Positions 15,702 through 24,045 of a stretch of 49,322 nt of DNA are shown here, piece after piece. The stretch covers positions 1 through 49,322 of IMG/VR virus record IMGVR_UViG_3300031456_000004; one strand, written 5' to 3'. Under the pieces are notes generated by a model that was not told where the DNA came from, did not search any database, and worked only from the letters and a program-made list of their open reading frames with translations. Position 1 is the first letter of the stretch. Each line of letters begins with the position of its first letter. Made by a program: the position numbers and the translations under genes. This stretch comes from a virus.

Positions 15702-15712
15702 TGCTACATCCC
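15702..15712 (+). promoter_or_regulatory. Late motif for the lysis cassette
   Basis: TGCTACATCCC, then ACGC, then ATG 15717. The position where a -35 box would lie is occupied by the opposite motif copy. Confidence 0.75.
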
Positions 15713-15716
15713 ACGC

Positions 15717-15959
15717 ATGACGGCCGAAGCCATTGCGATAATCGGCCTCGCCATAACCTTGGCGGGGGCAATCTGGAAACTCTCTGCCATCGTGGCCCCG
15801 CTCAACGGTCTTACCGATTCGATAGAGAATCTTCGCAACGACATGATCGATCTCGGCAAAGCAGTGGTCAGGCTGCAAACCAAGGACGAGGTCGAAGACG
15901 AGCGACGCAGCACACCGGGCCCGTTCCCGGGATTCAAGCACCGAGGAAAACTACGATGA
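15717..15959 (+). CDS. Small membrane/coiled-coil protein, lysis cassette
   Basis: 80 aa. It has one N-terminal transmembrane helix (about residues 4-24, AIAIIGLAITLAGAIWKLS) and then a charged predicted coiled coil. This topology resembles XhlA-type or i-spanin-like lysis accessory proteins. It overlaps the next gene by ATGA and heads a five- to six-gene lysis group from a late motif. Exact lysis role unassigned. Confidence 0.65.
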   Translation: MTAEAIAIIGLAITLAGAIWKLSAIVAPLNGLTDSIENLRNDMIDLGKAVVRLQTKDEVEDERRSTPGPFPGFKHRGKLR

Positions 15960-16189
15960 AACTCACCCCTACCCTTTTCGTTGTCTCTCTCCTAGGGCTC
16001 ATCGCAGGGCTCATTCTCGCCGCGGTCTTCGGGGGCACGTACGCCGCCGCGATCGTAGGCACGATCACCACGACCATTGCAGGTCTCCTCGTCATGGCGA
16101 GGGGCGAAACACCGCCGACGCTCGTCGCGCCAGCACCCGCGGTCGATGTCAAACCCGATCTGAAAGTGATCTCTGGAGGCCAATCATGA
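15956..16189 (+). CDS. Holin-like two-helix membrane protein
   Basis: 77 aa with two hydrophobic helices (about 6-28 and 31-50) separated by a tight GGTYAA turn, then a polar tail ending KVISGGQS. The size and topology fit class II or III holins. Translational coupling to the genes on both sides and the nearby transglycosylase support a lysis role. Confidence 0.65.
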   Translation: MKLTPTLFVVSLLGLIAGLILAAVFGGTYAAAIVGTITTTIAGLLVMARGETPPTLVAPAPAVDVKPDLKVISGGQS

Positions 16190-16410
16190 AAGCCTTTCTC
16201 GTTTCTGTTTTCGCATCCCTCGTCTTCCTCTCCGGCTGCGCTGGTGCAACAGGCCAGACCGTGACCCGCGTCGTGATCGCCGGCACGTTCCAAGAGGGGC
16301 TCACCAAGTGCGTCCTATCCGCCACCCCGCAAACTCCCTACACTGAATGTGCCGATGCCGTTAGTGCGGCGTTCGGCGTTCCCTCTGCCGATGCTGGAGC
16401 CGACCGATGA
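16186..16410 (+). CDS. Small lipoprotein, o-spanin-like
   Basis: 74 aa with a signal peptide and lipobox (FLSGC, Cys near residue 18). It lies in the lysis group after a holin-like gene, where outer-membrane spanins are often found. The mature part has two more Cys. If it is a spanin, the membrane/coiled-coil gene at 15717 is the candidate partner. This would imply a diderm host. Confidence 0.55.
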   Translation: MKAFLVSVFASLVFLSGCAGATGQTVTRVVIAGTFQEGLTKCVLSATPQTPYTECADAVSAAFGVPSADAGADR

Positions 16411-16568
16411 GCGCCCTTACCGACTTCGTAAACGCTGGCCGTGAAGTGATCGAGGAGCTCTCTCGCGAGACTCTCCCTAACGACGCGGTCCTGCTGAAAC
16501 TTCTGCAGCTCCAACGCAAGGTGACGGACGCCGTCGCCGAAGCAGTGCTCCCGCCCGAGGCTCTGTAA
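16407..16568 (+). CDS. Small helical protein (53 aa)
   Basis: MSALTDFVNAGREVIEE then a leucine-rich helix (LLKLLQLQRK) and a short tail. No signal peptide or membrane helix is present. It overlaps the lipoprotein stop by ATGA and is followed directly by the endolysin ATG. Unknown function within the lysis group, possibly an antiholin-like regulator, which is speculation. Confidence 0.6.
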   Translation: MSALTDFVNAGREVIEELSRETLPNDAVLLKLLQLQRKVTDAVAEAVLPPEAL

Positions 16569-17360
16569 ATGGCCTTCGTCGACGCCAACGGTTGGACCGA
16601 TAGCGACTACCGCGTGCTCGCGCGCGAAGCCTGCAAAGGACACTTTCGTCCTGAGGATTGGCTTTGCGTAAGCGCCAATGAAAGCGGGTTGGTCGTTCGT
16701 CGGGACACCGTTGGCGCCGACGGGAAGATCTTCAGAGGCTCCGGAACCTTCGCCCAATTCACGAACAAGAATGGTTCCGCGGGCGCGCGCGGTCTCACGC
16801 AGATGATGCCGGCTACATTGAAAGGGCTCGGCTTCGTGCCCGGCGATGCCGACTTCGATTCGTCGAGAGGTGATTACAGGGAGCTTTCGGTACAGCAACA
16901 GATTGTCTGGAGCGGCAAGTACTTCAAAGCCACCGGCGTTCGGAGCTGGAATAGCGCCGGTGATCTCTACCTCGCCAACTTCATGCCTGGTCGTTTGGGC
17001 CACAAGGACGACCCTGACTTCCAGCTCGCCGTGGCGCCAACGCGCAACTACACGGATAACATCGGCTTCGATCGTAAAGACGCCGACGGCAAGCGCAAAG
17101 GTTTCATCACCGTGGGCGATGTAGGCCGCGCGGCTGCAGCAAGTTTCTCTTCCTACCCTTATAAACAAGCAGCATTGTCCCTCAACTCTGTACGACAGAT
17201 GCGGCTCAACGAGTGCCTCACAACCCGCGAACCCCTGACGACCGATGGCCTGATTGGCCCGATCTCTCTGAGTCGGGTGAAAGAGTTTCGGTATGCCGCC
17301 GGCCTGCCACTGTTCGGCGGGTTCGACGCAGTGGTAGATACCGCACTGTTCGGCGAATGA
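16569..17360 (+). CDS. Endolysin, lytic transglycosylase-like
   Basis: 263 aa with a lysozyme-like fold: SANESG (catalytic Glu near residue 38), ARGLTQMMPATL near 73-84 (the GLTQ motif) and YLANFMPG. It would cleave peptidoglycan glycan strands. There is no signal peptide, so it would need a holin for export. The C-terminal about 60 residues (LTTDGLIGPISLSRVKEF) could be a wall-binding or peptidoglycan-binding-like segment. Member of the lysis group. Confidence 0.8.
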   Translation: MAFVDANGWTDSDYRVLAREACKGHFRPEDWLCVSANESGLVVRRDTVGADGKIFRGSGTFAQFTNKNGSAGARGLTQMMPATLKGLGFVPGDADFDSSRGDYRELSVQQQIVWSGKYFKATGVRSWNSAGDLYLANFMPGRLGHKDDPDFQLAVAPTRNYTDNIGFDRKDADGKRKGFITVGDVGRAAAASFSSYPYKQAALSLNSVRQMRLNECLTTREPLTTDGLIGPISLSRVKEFRYAAGLPLFGGFDAVVDTALFGE

Positions 17361-17476
17361 GACTCGGGGGGTTGCTCTTCGAGGCGATCGGGGAAGAGCG
17401 CGTCTGGCGCGCTGTCTTCTTCCTTGGCGGCACGGCCTTTGGTGCGGTGTGCGGAGCGCTCATCGTCAACTGCTGA
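17357..17476 (+). CDS. Single-helix membrane protein (39 aa)
   Basis: A short N-terminal region (RLGGLLFEAIGEERVWR) is followed by one transmembrane helix (about 18-36) ending IVNC. It overlaps the endolysin stop by ATGA. A pinholin- or antiholin-like role is plausible from position. It ends 15 bases before the next late motif. Confidence 0.55.
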   Translation: MRLGGLLFEAIGEERVWRAVFFLGGTAFGAVCGALIVNC

Positions 17477-17491
17477 GGAGGTAGGCCTTCC

Positions 17492-17502
17492 TGCTACATC
17501 CC
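17492..17502 (+). promoter_or_regulatory. Late motif before sheath gene
   Basis: TGCTACATCCC, then TGGC, then ATG 17507. It would start the long tail transcript running through sheath, tube, chaperone, tape measure and baseplate genes. Confidence 0.75.
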
Positions 17503-17506
17503 TGGC

Positions 17507-18844
17507 ATGGCTATTACGGACATTGCCGACGTATCGATCGTCGCTACCTCGTCGGCTCCGGCAGCCGCAAACTTCGGGATCGCGCTCCTCGCGGTCAATA
17601 AGGTCCCCGCCGGTTTCACCAATCGCGTCCGCCTGTACGGCTCTCTGAAGGAGATGACCGACGCGGGCTGGCTGGTCTCGGACCCGGGGTATATCGGCGC
17701 TGTCGACTACTTCTCCCAGACGCCTCGCCCCAAGACGTTGAAGATCGGACGCCGCGCCAACAAGACCGTGCAGTCGCTGAAGCTCACGGTAACCAGCGCG
17801 GTCACGGGCGAGGTCTATAACATCACGGTGGCGGGCGTGCCGCTCACATACACGGTCCTTGTCGGCGCGACCACGACCACGGTAGCCTCGGCCATCGAGC
17901 TGCTCACGGAAGCGGTCGCCGGCGTGGACTCGGTGAGCTCCACCAACACTATCACCCTGAGTGCCACTGGCGCCGTGCCGGGCGTCCTGATCGACCTGGC
18001 GGATTGGTCCCCTAACTTTCTGGTAGAGGACATCACCGCGGATCCCGGTATCGCCGCGGACCTCATCGCCATCCAGGCGGAAGACGACGGCTGGTACGGT
18101 CTCTCGATCGACTCGAACAGCAAGGCCGAAGTCCTCGCCGCTGCAGCGTTCATCGAGCCCCTCGAAAAGATCTTCATCTACAACACGGTCGATACGGTTT
18201 GCGGTGATCCTGCTGTCACCACGGATGTTATGTCCTCGCTGAAGGCGCTGTCGTACATGCGCACCGGCGGCCTCTACGATCAGAACCGCCTGCTCGGTTT
18301 CAGCGGCCTGGCCTGGATGGGCAACCGCTTCGCCGGTTCCGACCCTGGTTCGGACACGTGGTCCTACAAGACCCTCGTCGGCGTCAAGGTCGACACCAAC
18401 GTCACGGCCGCCCAGCGCGCCGCCATCCTGTCCACGCCGACGACCACGGGCAAGAACGGCAACATTTACACGCTCATCGAGAACAGCGGCCGCACCGAGA
18501 ACGGCAAGGCGGCCAGCGGCGAGTGGCTCGACACGGTCCGCTTCCTGGACTGGCTCCGGTCGATCCTCCGCACCGGCATCGCGCAACTTCTCTTCAGCAA
18601 CCCGAAGGTCCCCTACACGGACACGGGCATTGAAGCCGTCGTCAACGTCGTCAAGGGCGCGCTCTCCCGCGGCGTCGCGGTCGGCGGTCTGGCCAACGAC
18701 ACACCCTACGTCGTGACGGCTCCGGCCGCGGCGGACGTGGATCCCGCAGTGCGCCAGCAACGTCTCCTCCCCAACGTCACGTTTACGGCGCGGCTCGCGG
18801 GCGCCATCCACATCGTGCAGATCACTGGATCGGTGAGTTCGTAA
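17507..18844 (+). CDS. Contractile tail sheath protein (DUF3383)
   Basis: 445 aa. Begins MAITDIADVSIVATSSAP; the pattern of an N-terminal conserved segment, YFSQTPRPKTLKIGRR, an inserted beta domain and the C-terminal TGIEAVVNVVKGALSRGVAVGGL matches DUF3383 sheaths of myophages. It wraps the tail tube and contracts on infection. Start fixed by the late motif. The tube gene follows within two bases. Confidence 0.85.
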   Translation: MAITDIADVSIVATSSAPAAANFGIALLAVNKVPAGFTNRVRLYGSLKEMTDAGWLVSDPGYIGAVDYFSQTPRPKTLKIGRRANKTVQSLKLTVTSAVTGEVYNITVAGVPLTYTVLVGATTTTVASAIELLTEAVAGVDSVSSTNTITLSATGAVPGVLIDLADWSPNFLVEDITADPGIAADLIAIQAEDDGWYGLSIDSNSKAEVLAAAAFIEPLEKIFIYNTVDTVCGDPAVTTDVMSSLKALSYMRTGGLYDQNRLLGFSGLAWMGNRFAGSDPGSDTWSYKTLVGVKVDTNVTAAQRAAILSTPTTTGKNGNIYTLIENSGRTENGKAASGEWLDTVRFLDWLRSILRTGIAQLLFSNPKVPYTDTGIEAVVNVVKGALSRGVAVGGLANDTPYVVTAPAAADVDPAVRQQRLLPNVTFTARLAGAIHIVQITGSVSS

Positions 18845-18845
18845 C

Positions 18846-19280
18846 ATGGCAACCGTCGGCAATTACAACGCCCGTAACATCATCATCATCGCGGCCGGCA
18901 TCCCGATCTCGGGGGGTTTCGCCCCCGGCTCTAAGGTGAAGGTCACGCAAACGAACGACAGCTACACGGTGCAAGAGGGCGTCGAGGGCGACATCACGCG
19001 CTCGGCCACCAACTCCTCGCTGTTCACCGTCACCTTCCGGCTCCTCCAGACCAGCAAATTCAACGCTCCGTTGTCCGCCTTCCACACGGCAGACCGCGCC
19101 AGCGTGAACGGTTCCGGCATCGCACCCACAACGGTGAAAGATAAAGGTGGCGCTTCGCTACACTTTCTGGCACAGTCGTGGATTACGAAGTTTCCGGAAG
19201 CAGATTACTCGGGTGAAGACACCTTTAGGGAATGGGTAATCACTGGTCTTTCGGAGGTCAATATCCTCGGAGGCAACTGA
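18846..19280 (+). CDS. Tail tube protein (DUF3277)
   Basis: 144 aa, single small beta-barrel protein typical of DUF3277: NYNARNIIIIAAGIPISGG at the start and GLSEVNILGGN at the end. It forms the inner tube. It directly follows the sheath and precedes the frameshifting chaperone, the standard order. Overlaps the next start by TGATG. Confidence 0.85.
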   Translation: MATVGNYNARNIIIIAAGIPISGGFAPGSKVKVTQTNDSYTVQEGVEGDITRSATNSSLFTVTFRLLQTSKFNAPLSAFHTADRASVNGSGIAPTTVKDKGGASLHFLAQSWITKFPEADYSGEDTFREWVITGLSEVNILGGN

Positions 19281-19645
19281 TGGCAACGGGTAGCGTAAAG
19301 ACGACGATCGGGAAGTTCAGTTACGAGCTGCACCCGGTCGACGCCGTAACCGGTCGCGCGGCATGGGCGAAGTTCAATCGCATCGCCAGGGCGGCGATTA
19401 AAGACGGAGACAATATCAACGTCTTCGTACACGGTTCAGATGCGGATGTCGAGTTCTTCTGCGACATGCTCTCCGCCGCGACGTTCGTTTCGGGAGGGGA
19501 CTACGCCAAGGGAGAGGCGCCGCTCCTCGAGAGCGTCTTCGCCACGCACTTCCAGGCCAACTACCAAGAGATGTCGAAGTGGCTGCATTGGGCGCTTGAG
19601 GCAAACTTCGGGGGTTTTACCGCTACCGTCAAGCCCGCGAGCTGA
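19280..19645 (+). CDS. Tail assembly chaperone, short (unshifted) form
   Basis: 121 aa alpha/beta protein beginning MATGSVKTTIGKFSYELHP. It lies between tube and tape measure, where gpG-type chaperones that coat the tape measure are encoded. Near its end is a canonical slippery heptamer, so a fraction of ribosomes should make a longer form. Family match is by position and gene organisation. Confidence 0.75.
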   Translation: MATGSVKTTIGKFSYELHPVDAVTGRAAWAKFNRIARAAIKDGDNINVFVHGSDADVEFFCDMLSAATFVSGGDYAKGEAPLLESVFATHFQANYQEMSKWLHWALEANFGGFTATVKPAS

Positions 19646-19848
19646 AGGGTTCGACGGGCGGAAAGAACCAAGCCAAACTTGAGCTCCCCCCCGAAGTCGA
19701 CTGGGATATATGGCGGCTGCTTACGTCTTCGAGGTTGAGGGTCACCATGCGCGAGCTGAAGGAAGATTATTCGTTTGACGACCTCGCGTGCGCGCACGCG
19801 GTACTCGACGAATTCGACCGGCTCGTGTCTGAGGCGGGGGACAGGTAG
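19280..19848 (+). CDS. Tail assembly chaperone, -1 frameshift fusion (gpGT-like)
   Basis: A -1 slip at GGGTTTT (19612-19618) changes the frame after codon 113 and adds 76 codons to the TAG at 19846, giving about 189 aa. The added part is highly charged (LELPPEVDWDIWRLL, MRELKEDYSFDDLACAHAVL) and helical, like the T domain that links chaperone to tail tube. No independent start with a ribosome site serves this second frame, except an internal ATG near 19747. The same organisation is known in lambda G/GT and many myophages. Confidence 0.7.
19612..19618 (+). other. Programmed -1 frameshift site GGGTTTT
   Basis: In the zero frame the heptamer reads G GGT TTT, which is the canonical X XXY YYZ form. 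It lies nine codons before the zero-frame stop and the -1 frame stays open to just before the tape measure gene. Confidence 0.75.
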
Positions 19849-19850
19849 CC

Positions 19851-21488
19851 ATGGCGCTTCGGGAGATCCTCGCCGAGTTCGAGATCAAGGTCGACGACAA
19901 GGCGCTAAAGAATCTTGAGGGGGGGCTCGAAGGCGCGCTCGACAAGCTGCATTCCGTGGCCGCGGCGTTCACCGGTGGCCTGCTTATCAACGAAGTCGGC
20001 GAGTTCATCAATCACCAGATCGAACTCGGCAGCCAGATCAATGACACGGCGGAGAAACTCGGCGTCGGCACCGAGGAGCTACAGCAATTCCAATATGCTG
20101 CAAAGCTCTCTGGCGTCGAGGCCGAGTCCGCGGCGCAAAGCCTCGGCTTCCTGAACAAGAACATCGGCGGTGCGCTCGGCGGTAACAAGGAGCTGGTCAA
20201 GACCTTCGCCGATCTGAAGGTCCCGCTGAAGGACGCAGGCGGTAATGTGCGCGAGCTCGGGGACGTCCTGCCCGACATCGCCGACGGCTTCGGCTCGCTC
20301 AAGAGTCAGCAGGAGAAGACGACCGTAGCGATGTCGATCTTCGGTCGGTCTGGCGCGGCGTTGCTGCCCATCTTGAGCCAGGGAAGCGACGGTCTGGAGG
20401 AGCTCTACAAGGAGTTCGATCGCCTCGGCGGATCGTTGACCGAGGACTTCATCAAGGGCGCGGACGAAGCTGGCGACGAACTCGACAAGCTCAAGTTCTC
20501 GTTCGAGGGGCTGAAGTCGCGCATCGCCGTCGCGGTGTTCCCGACGTTGACGACCCTGACCAAGTACCTCGAAGGCGTGAGCGGTTCGCTCGTGCACCTG
20601 TCGAAGGAAACGAACGTCGTGCAGGTGGGCCTCTACGCGCTCGCGGGCGCGGCAGGCCTCGGCGGTTTGCGCATCCTGGCATCGTTGTCCAAGTCCCTCG
20701 GCTTCACCGCGAAGGCGGCGGAGGGCGCGGGCGGCGCCATCAAAGCGATCTTCAATCTCGGTTGGAAGGGCGGTCTGATCCTCGCTGCAGTAGGCGGAAT
20801 CGCGCTGGCGGCAGAGGACATTTACACGCTCTTCACTGGCGGCACGTCTGCGATCGGTGAATGGCTCGACAAGTTCGGAGGCATCGGTACCGCGCAGAAA
20901 CTGGTCGACGACGTCACGGCATCTTTCAAGACGCTGGAGCAAGCGATCGTAGATGCAGGGTTCACGACGGACGCGTTCAAAACCGACGCCGGTGCTGCGT
21001 TCAAGTGGCTGTTCGACGCCGTGATCTGGGAACTCGACGCTGTCATCCAGCTCTTTGGCGCGCTCGCGAAGGCGACTACATGGGTGGTCGATGCGGTGAG
21101 CAGCATCGATTGGGCGGGCATCTTCGCCGCGCGCGAGGACGGCGGAACCGGTGCAGCGCAAGCCGCGCCAGCAGCCGGTAAGTACGCCGAGAACATGGCC
21201 CGACGGAACGCGCAACGTCTCACGTTCTCAGGCAAGGAAACGATCGGCGGCCTCGAAGGCGGTTCCAACTTGCCCGCCACCGTCCCGCTCCCGCCGAACC
21301 TGCGACCTAAGGGCGCATCCGCCACGGGCGGCGCCGGCGCGTCTATCTCCAACACCGTGCAAGTCACGGTGCAAGGCGGAAGCAACCCGCAAGAGACCGG
21401 ACGCAATGTGAGCCAAGGGGTGAAGGACGCCCTCTCTGGCGCGAACAACGACGCGCTCAACGCGATGCTACAGCTAGGAGGTACGTGA
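19851..21488 (+). CDS. Tape measure protein
   Basis: 545 aa, rich in Ala, Gly and Leu helices, with hydrophobic segments near 270-290 and 300-330 (GGLILAAVGGIALAAEDIYTLF). It sets tail length and is coated by the chaperone encoded just upstream. It is short for a myovirus, implying a tail of moderate length. The Gly/Ala/Pro-rich C-terminus precedes the baseplate hub genes. Overlaps the next gene by TGATG. Confidence 0.8.
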   Translation: MALREILAEFEIKVDDKALKNLEGGLEGALDKLHSVAAAFTGGLLINEVGEFINHQIELGSQINDTAEKLGVGTEELQQFQYAAKLSGVEAESAAQSLGFLNKNIGGALGGNKELVKTFADLKVPLKDAGGNVRELGDVLPDIADGFGSLKSQQEKTTVAMSIFGRSGAALLPILSQGSDGLEELYKEFDRLGGSLTEDFIKGADEAGDELDKLKFSFEGLKSRIAVAVFPTLTTLTKYLEGVSGSLVHLSKETNVVQVGLYALAGAAGLGGLRILASLSKSLGFTAKAAEGAGGAIKAIFNLGWKGGLILAAVGGIALAAEDIYTLFTGGTSAIGEWLDKFGGIGTAQKLVDDVTASFKTLEQAIVDAGFTTDAFKTDAGAAFKWLFDAVIWELDAVIQLFGALAKATTWVVDAVSSIDWAGIFAAREDGGTGAAQAAPAAGKYAENMARRNAQRLTFSGKETIGGLEGGSNLPATVPLPPNLRPKGASATGGAGASISNTVQVTVQGGSNPQETGRNVSQGVKDALSGANNDALNAMLQLGGT

Positions 21489-22189
21489 TGGCGTTGGTTC
21501 GACGCGCTAGTTTGATCTGGACCACGAGCCAAGGGGCCAGCCAGTTCTTGAACTTTGATCTCGTTACGAGCGAGGACACCGAGCGCACGGTCACTGTCAC
21601 CACGAGTCCTGTTGAGAAGGGGCCGAACGTCGCGGACAATGCGCGCGCGGAGCTCCCGTCGATCTCTCTCGAGGTCGTTGTGTCCAACGCGCCCATTCGC
21701 GACGCGAACTATCGAGGCTCCTCGAACCAACTCGTCGAGCTCCCGGCGCCGACCTACCCGGCGAAGGTCGGGATCTTCGCGGTGGTCAACACGTTCATCG
21801 CGGGTTACGACCAACCTATCCCGACGTCCGTCTCCGCGCTCAAGTTCAATCAGTTGTTCGATGCCGTCAAGGAAACAGAGAACGTCCTCAACCGTCTCGA
21901 GGAAACCTCGCAGCTCATCGACGTCTATACCACCACGTCCGCCTGGCGCGGGTGTGTGCTGGAGTCCCATCATCTGCATAAGGATTCCAACACCGGAACG
22001 AGCGGCAACTTCACGCTGGCGTTCAAGCAGATTCGGATCGTTGAACTGAAGATCGTTACCGCGCCAGTGCCTACAGAGATACGCGCGAAGACCGCCGTGA
22101 AGAAAGGCCCGCAAGGTCCAGTCGTCGTCGATCCGAAGAAGCGCGTCTCTCTGGCGGATAAAGGCGCGCACCGCGTAGGGGTCCTCTAA
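21488..22189 (+). CDS. Distal tail/baseplate hub-associated protein
   Basis: 233 aa. The position after the tape measure, the size and the pattern of DUF6977-like proteins (Dit or gp53-like roles; DNRAELPSISLEVVVSNAPI-like segment) suggest a baseplate hub component. ATG 21488 overlaps the tape-measure TGA; an adjacent in-frame GTG at 21485 is possible. Its C-terminus is basic and Pro/Lys-rich. Confidence 0.6.
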   Translation: MALVRRASLIWTTSQGASQFLNFDLVTSEDTERTVTVTTSPVEKGPNVADNARAELPSISLEVVVSNAPIRDANYRGSSNQLVELPAPTYPAKVGIFAVVNTFIAGYDQPIPTSVSALKFNQLFDAVKETENVLNRLEETSQLIDVYTTTSAWRGCVLESHHLHKDSNTGTSGNFTLAFKQIRIVELKIVTAPVPTEIRAKTAVKKGPQGPVVVDPKKRVSLADKGAHRVGVL

Positions 22190-22521
22190 TGAGCATGTTC
22201 CTAATCCCCACGTCGACCGATCCTTTCTATTCGCAGATCACGGACTTCGACGGCATCGACTATCTCCTCGAGTTCCGATACAACCAGAGAGAGAACGCCT
22301 GGTACTTCAGCATCTCCCTCGCCGACGAGACGCTCTTGTTCAGCGGCATCAAGGTCGAGATCGGCGCCAATCTGCTGGAGCGTTTCTCTGACGTGCGCCT
22401 TCCGCAAGGGACGCTCTTCGCTCTCGAGTCCGGTAACGATACAAGCACCGCCGGGCTGCTGGAGCTAGGCATCGACTCTCGCGTGACGTTGGTCTACGTG
22501 GATGCTGGCGGTGTCGTGTGA
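22189..22521 (+). CDS. DUF6983-like baseplate protein
   Basis: 110 aa, compact beta protein beginning MSMFLIPTSTDPFYSQ. The segment YLLEFRYNQRENAWYFSI followed by GIKVEIGANLLERF is characteristic of the small beta-sandwich baseplate proteins (DUF6983 type) encoded between Dit-like and hub proteins. It overlaps both neighbours by one to four bases. Confidence 0.65.
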   Translation: MSMFLIPTSTDPFYSQITDFDGIDYLLEFRYNQRENAWYFSISLADETLLFSGIKVEIGANLLERFSDVRLPQGTLFALESGNDTSTAGLLELGIDSRVTLVYVDAGGVV

Positions 22522-23336
22522 GCACGAAGATCTTCGGACGCGAGTACAAGCTGACCGTGGCGACGTTCGACGTCTCTGCGCTGCGCGTGCAATTCGACAT
22601 CACCAAGACGCTCAAACCGACGCCGAACACCTGCGAGATCAAGCTCTACAATCTCACGCAAGAGCACCGCAACGAACTCGCCACGCCGAAGAAACTCCCG
22701 GTGCGTTTGCAGGCCGGGTACAAGGGGGCGCTGGCGCAACTCTACCTCGGCGAAGTGCGGCGCGCGCGCTCGGTCACGGAGGGGGCGGACGTGGTGACTT
22801 ACCTGTCGACCGCGGACTCCGAAGACCCTTTGCAGAAGACGCGCTTGAACCGCCCTGTTGGCGCGGGGGCGTCGCCGGCGGACGTCCTCCCGATGCTCGT
22901 CGCGGCGCTCGGCGTGGGCGAGGGGAACGCCAAACAGATGGTCGCGAAGCTTCGCGCCAAGGGGGCGGCGAACGTCTACGGCAAACGCGCGGTGCTCTCG
23001 GGTCACGCGGCTCAAGAGCTCACGGACTTCTGTCGAAGCGCCGGTATCGAGTGGTCTATCCAGGACGGCCGCCTCCAATTCCTCGATCTGAACAAGCCCC
23101 TCGAGGGAACGGCTGTTGAACTTTCCGCCGACACCGGATTGGTCGGCTCGCCGACGGTGGATTCAAAGGGGCTGGCCGAAGCCAAGTGCGCGATGATTCC
23201 GCTGCTTCAGCCTGGCCGCAAGGTGGCGTTCAACAGCGAGCATCTGAAGGGCGGCTACCGAATCATTCAGGCGAAGTACAACGGTGACTCGCATGCCGAA
23301 GAGTGGCACACGACCATCACGTGTAAGAAGTACTGA
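22518..23336 (+). CDS. Baseplate hub protein (gp27/gpD-like)
   Basis: 272 aa from a GTG overlapping the previous stop. Order in the cluster and segments such as FDITKTLKPTPNTCEIKLYNL and the C-terminal GGYRIIQAKYNGDSHAEEWHTTITCK, typical of hub proteins that form the base of the spike, support the call. It precedes the spike gene. Confidence 0.7.
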   Translation: MSTKIFGREYKLTVATFDVSALRVQFDITKTLKPTPNTCEIKLYNLTQEHRNELATPKKLPVRLQAGYKGALAQLYLGEVRRARSVTEGADVVTYLSTADSEDPLQKTRLNRPVGAGASPADVLPMLVAALGVGEGNAKQMVAKLRAKGAANVYGKRAVLSGHAAQELTDFCRSAGIEWSIQDGRLQFLDLNKPLEGTAVELSADTGLVGSPTVDSKGLAEAKCAMIPLLQPGRKVAFNSEHLKGGYRIIQAKYNGDSHAEEWHTTITCKKY

Positions 23337-23342
23337 GGCAAT

Positions 23343-24023
23343 ATGAGTGGAGATCCGACAAGCCTAGCTGACGTAGTCACGGGTGCGATTGATGCCACCC
23401 TAGGTAAGATACATACGTCGATGCCGGGCAAGGTGGTCAGCTACAACTCGCTCGCGCAAACCGCCGACGTCCAGCCGATGTGCAAGCGCCAGCTCTTCAC
23501 CGCCGACGGCGAGAAGGTCTACGAATCCTTGCCGCTCCTGCCGGGCGTTCCCGTGTGCTTCCCGCGCGGTGGAGGGTACGTGGTCACCTTCCCTTTGCAG
23601 GCGGGGGACACCGTCGTCCTGGTCTTCAGTGAGGCAGGCCTATCCGAGTTCTTGGCGACGGGCAGCGAGGCCGAGCCGTGGGACACCCGCAGGCACCATA
23701 TCAGCAACGCGGTCGCCATCCCGAGCATCGCGCCGGACACCGCGCCACTGGCGAGCGGCGACAACAGCGCGCGCACCGCGGGCATCGTCATCGGCAAGGA
23801 CGGGGCTAACGAACAGATCCGTTTCGCCACTGGGAGCATCAAGCTCGGCGCCGACGCGACGGACTTCGTGGCGCTTGCCGGCCTGGTCAATACGAACCTG
23901 ACGAACATCCGGAACTTCTTCAACACACACACTCACCCCGAGACCGGCGCCACCACGGGCCCGCCTTCCGTGAACATGCCAGCCCCGAGCTCCGTGTCGG
24001 CGGCGTTGGTCAAGGCTAAGTAG
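23343..24023 (+). CDS. Baseplate spike protein (gpV/gp138-like)
   Basis: 226 aa. An N-terminal OB-like domain (GKVVSYNSLAQTADVQP, then LPLLPGVPVCFPRGGGY) is followed by a beta-helix-like end with HTHPETGATTGPP. The HTHP segment is characteristic of membrane-piercing spikes with metal-binding tips. It punctures the outer envelope. GAGG precedes ATG 23343. Confidence 0.75.
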   Translation: MSGDPTSLADVVTGAIDATLGKIHTSMPGKVVSYNSLAQTADVQPMCKRQLFTADGEKVYESLPLLPGVPVCFPRGGGYVVTFPLQAGDTVVLVFSEAGLSEFLATGSEAEPWDTRRHHISNAVAIPSIAPDTAPLASGDNSARTAGIVIGKDGANEQIRFATGSIKLGADATDFVALAGLVNTNLTNIRNFFNTHTHPETGATTGPPSVNMPAPSSVSAALVKAK

Positions 24024-24030
24024 TACATCC

Positions 24031-24041
24031 TGCTACATCCC
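24031..24041 (+). promoter_or_regulatory. Late motif before baseplate wedge genes
   Basis: TGCTACATCCC, then GAGG, then GTG 24046. A partial second copy (GTACATCC) lies directly upstream. Here the four spacer bases happen to read GAGG but sit too close to the start to act as a ribosome site. Confidence 0.7.
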
Positions 24042-24045
24042 GAGG

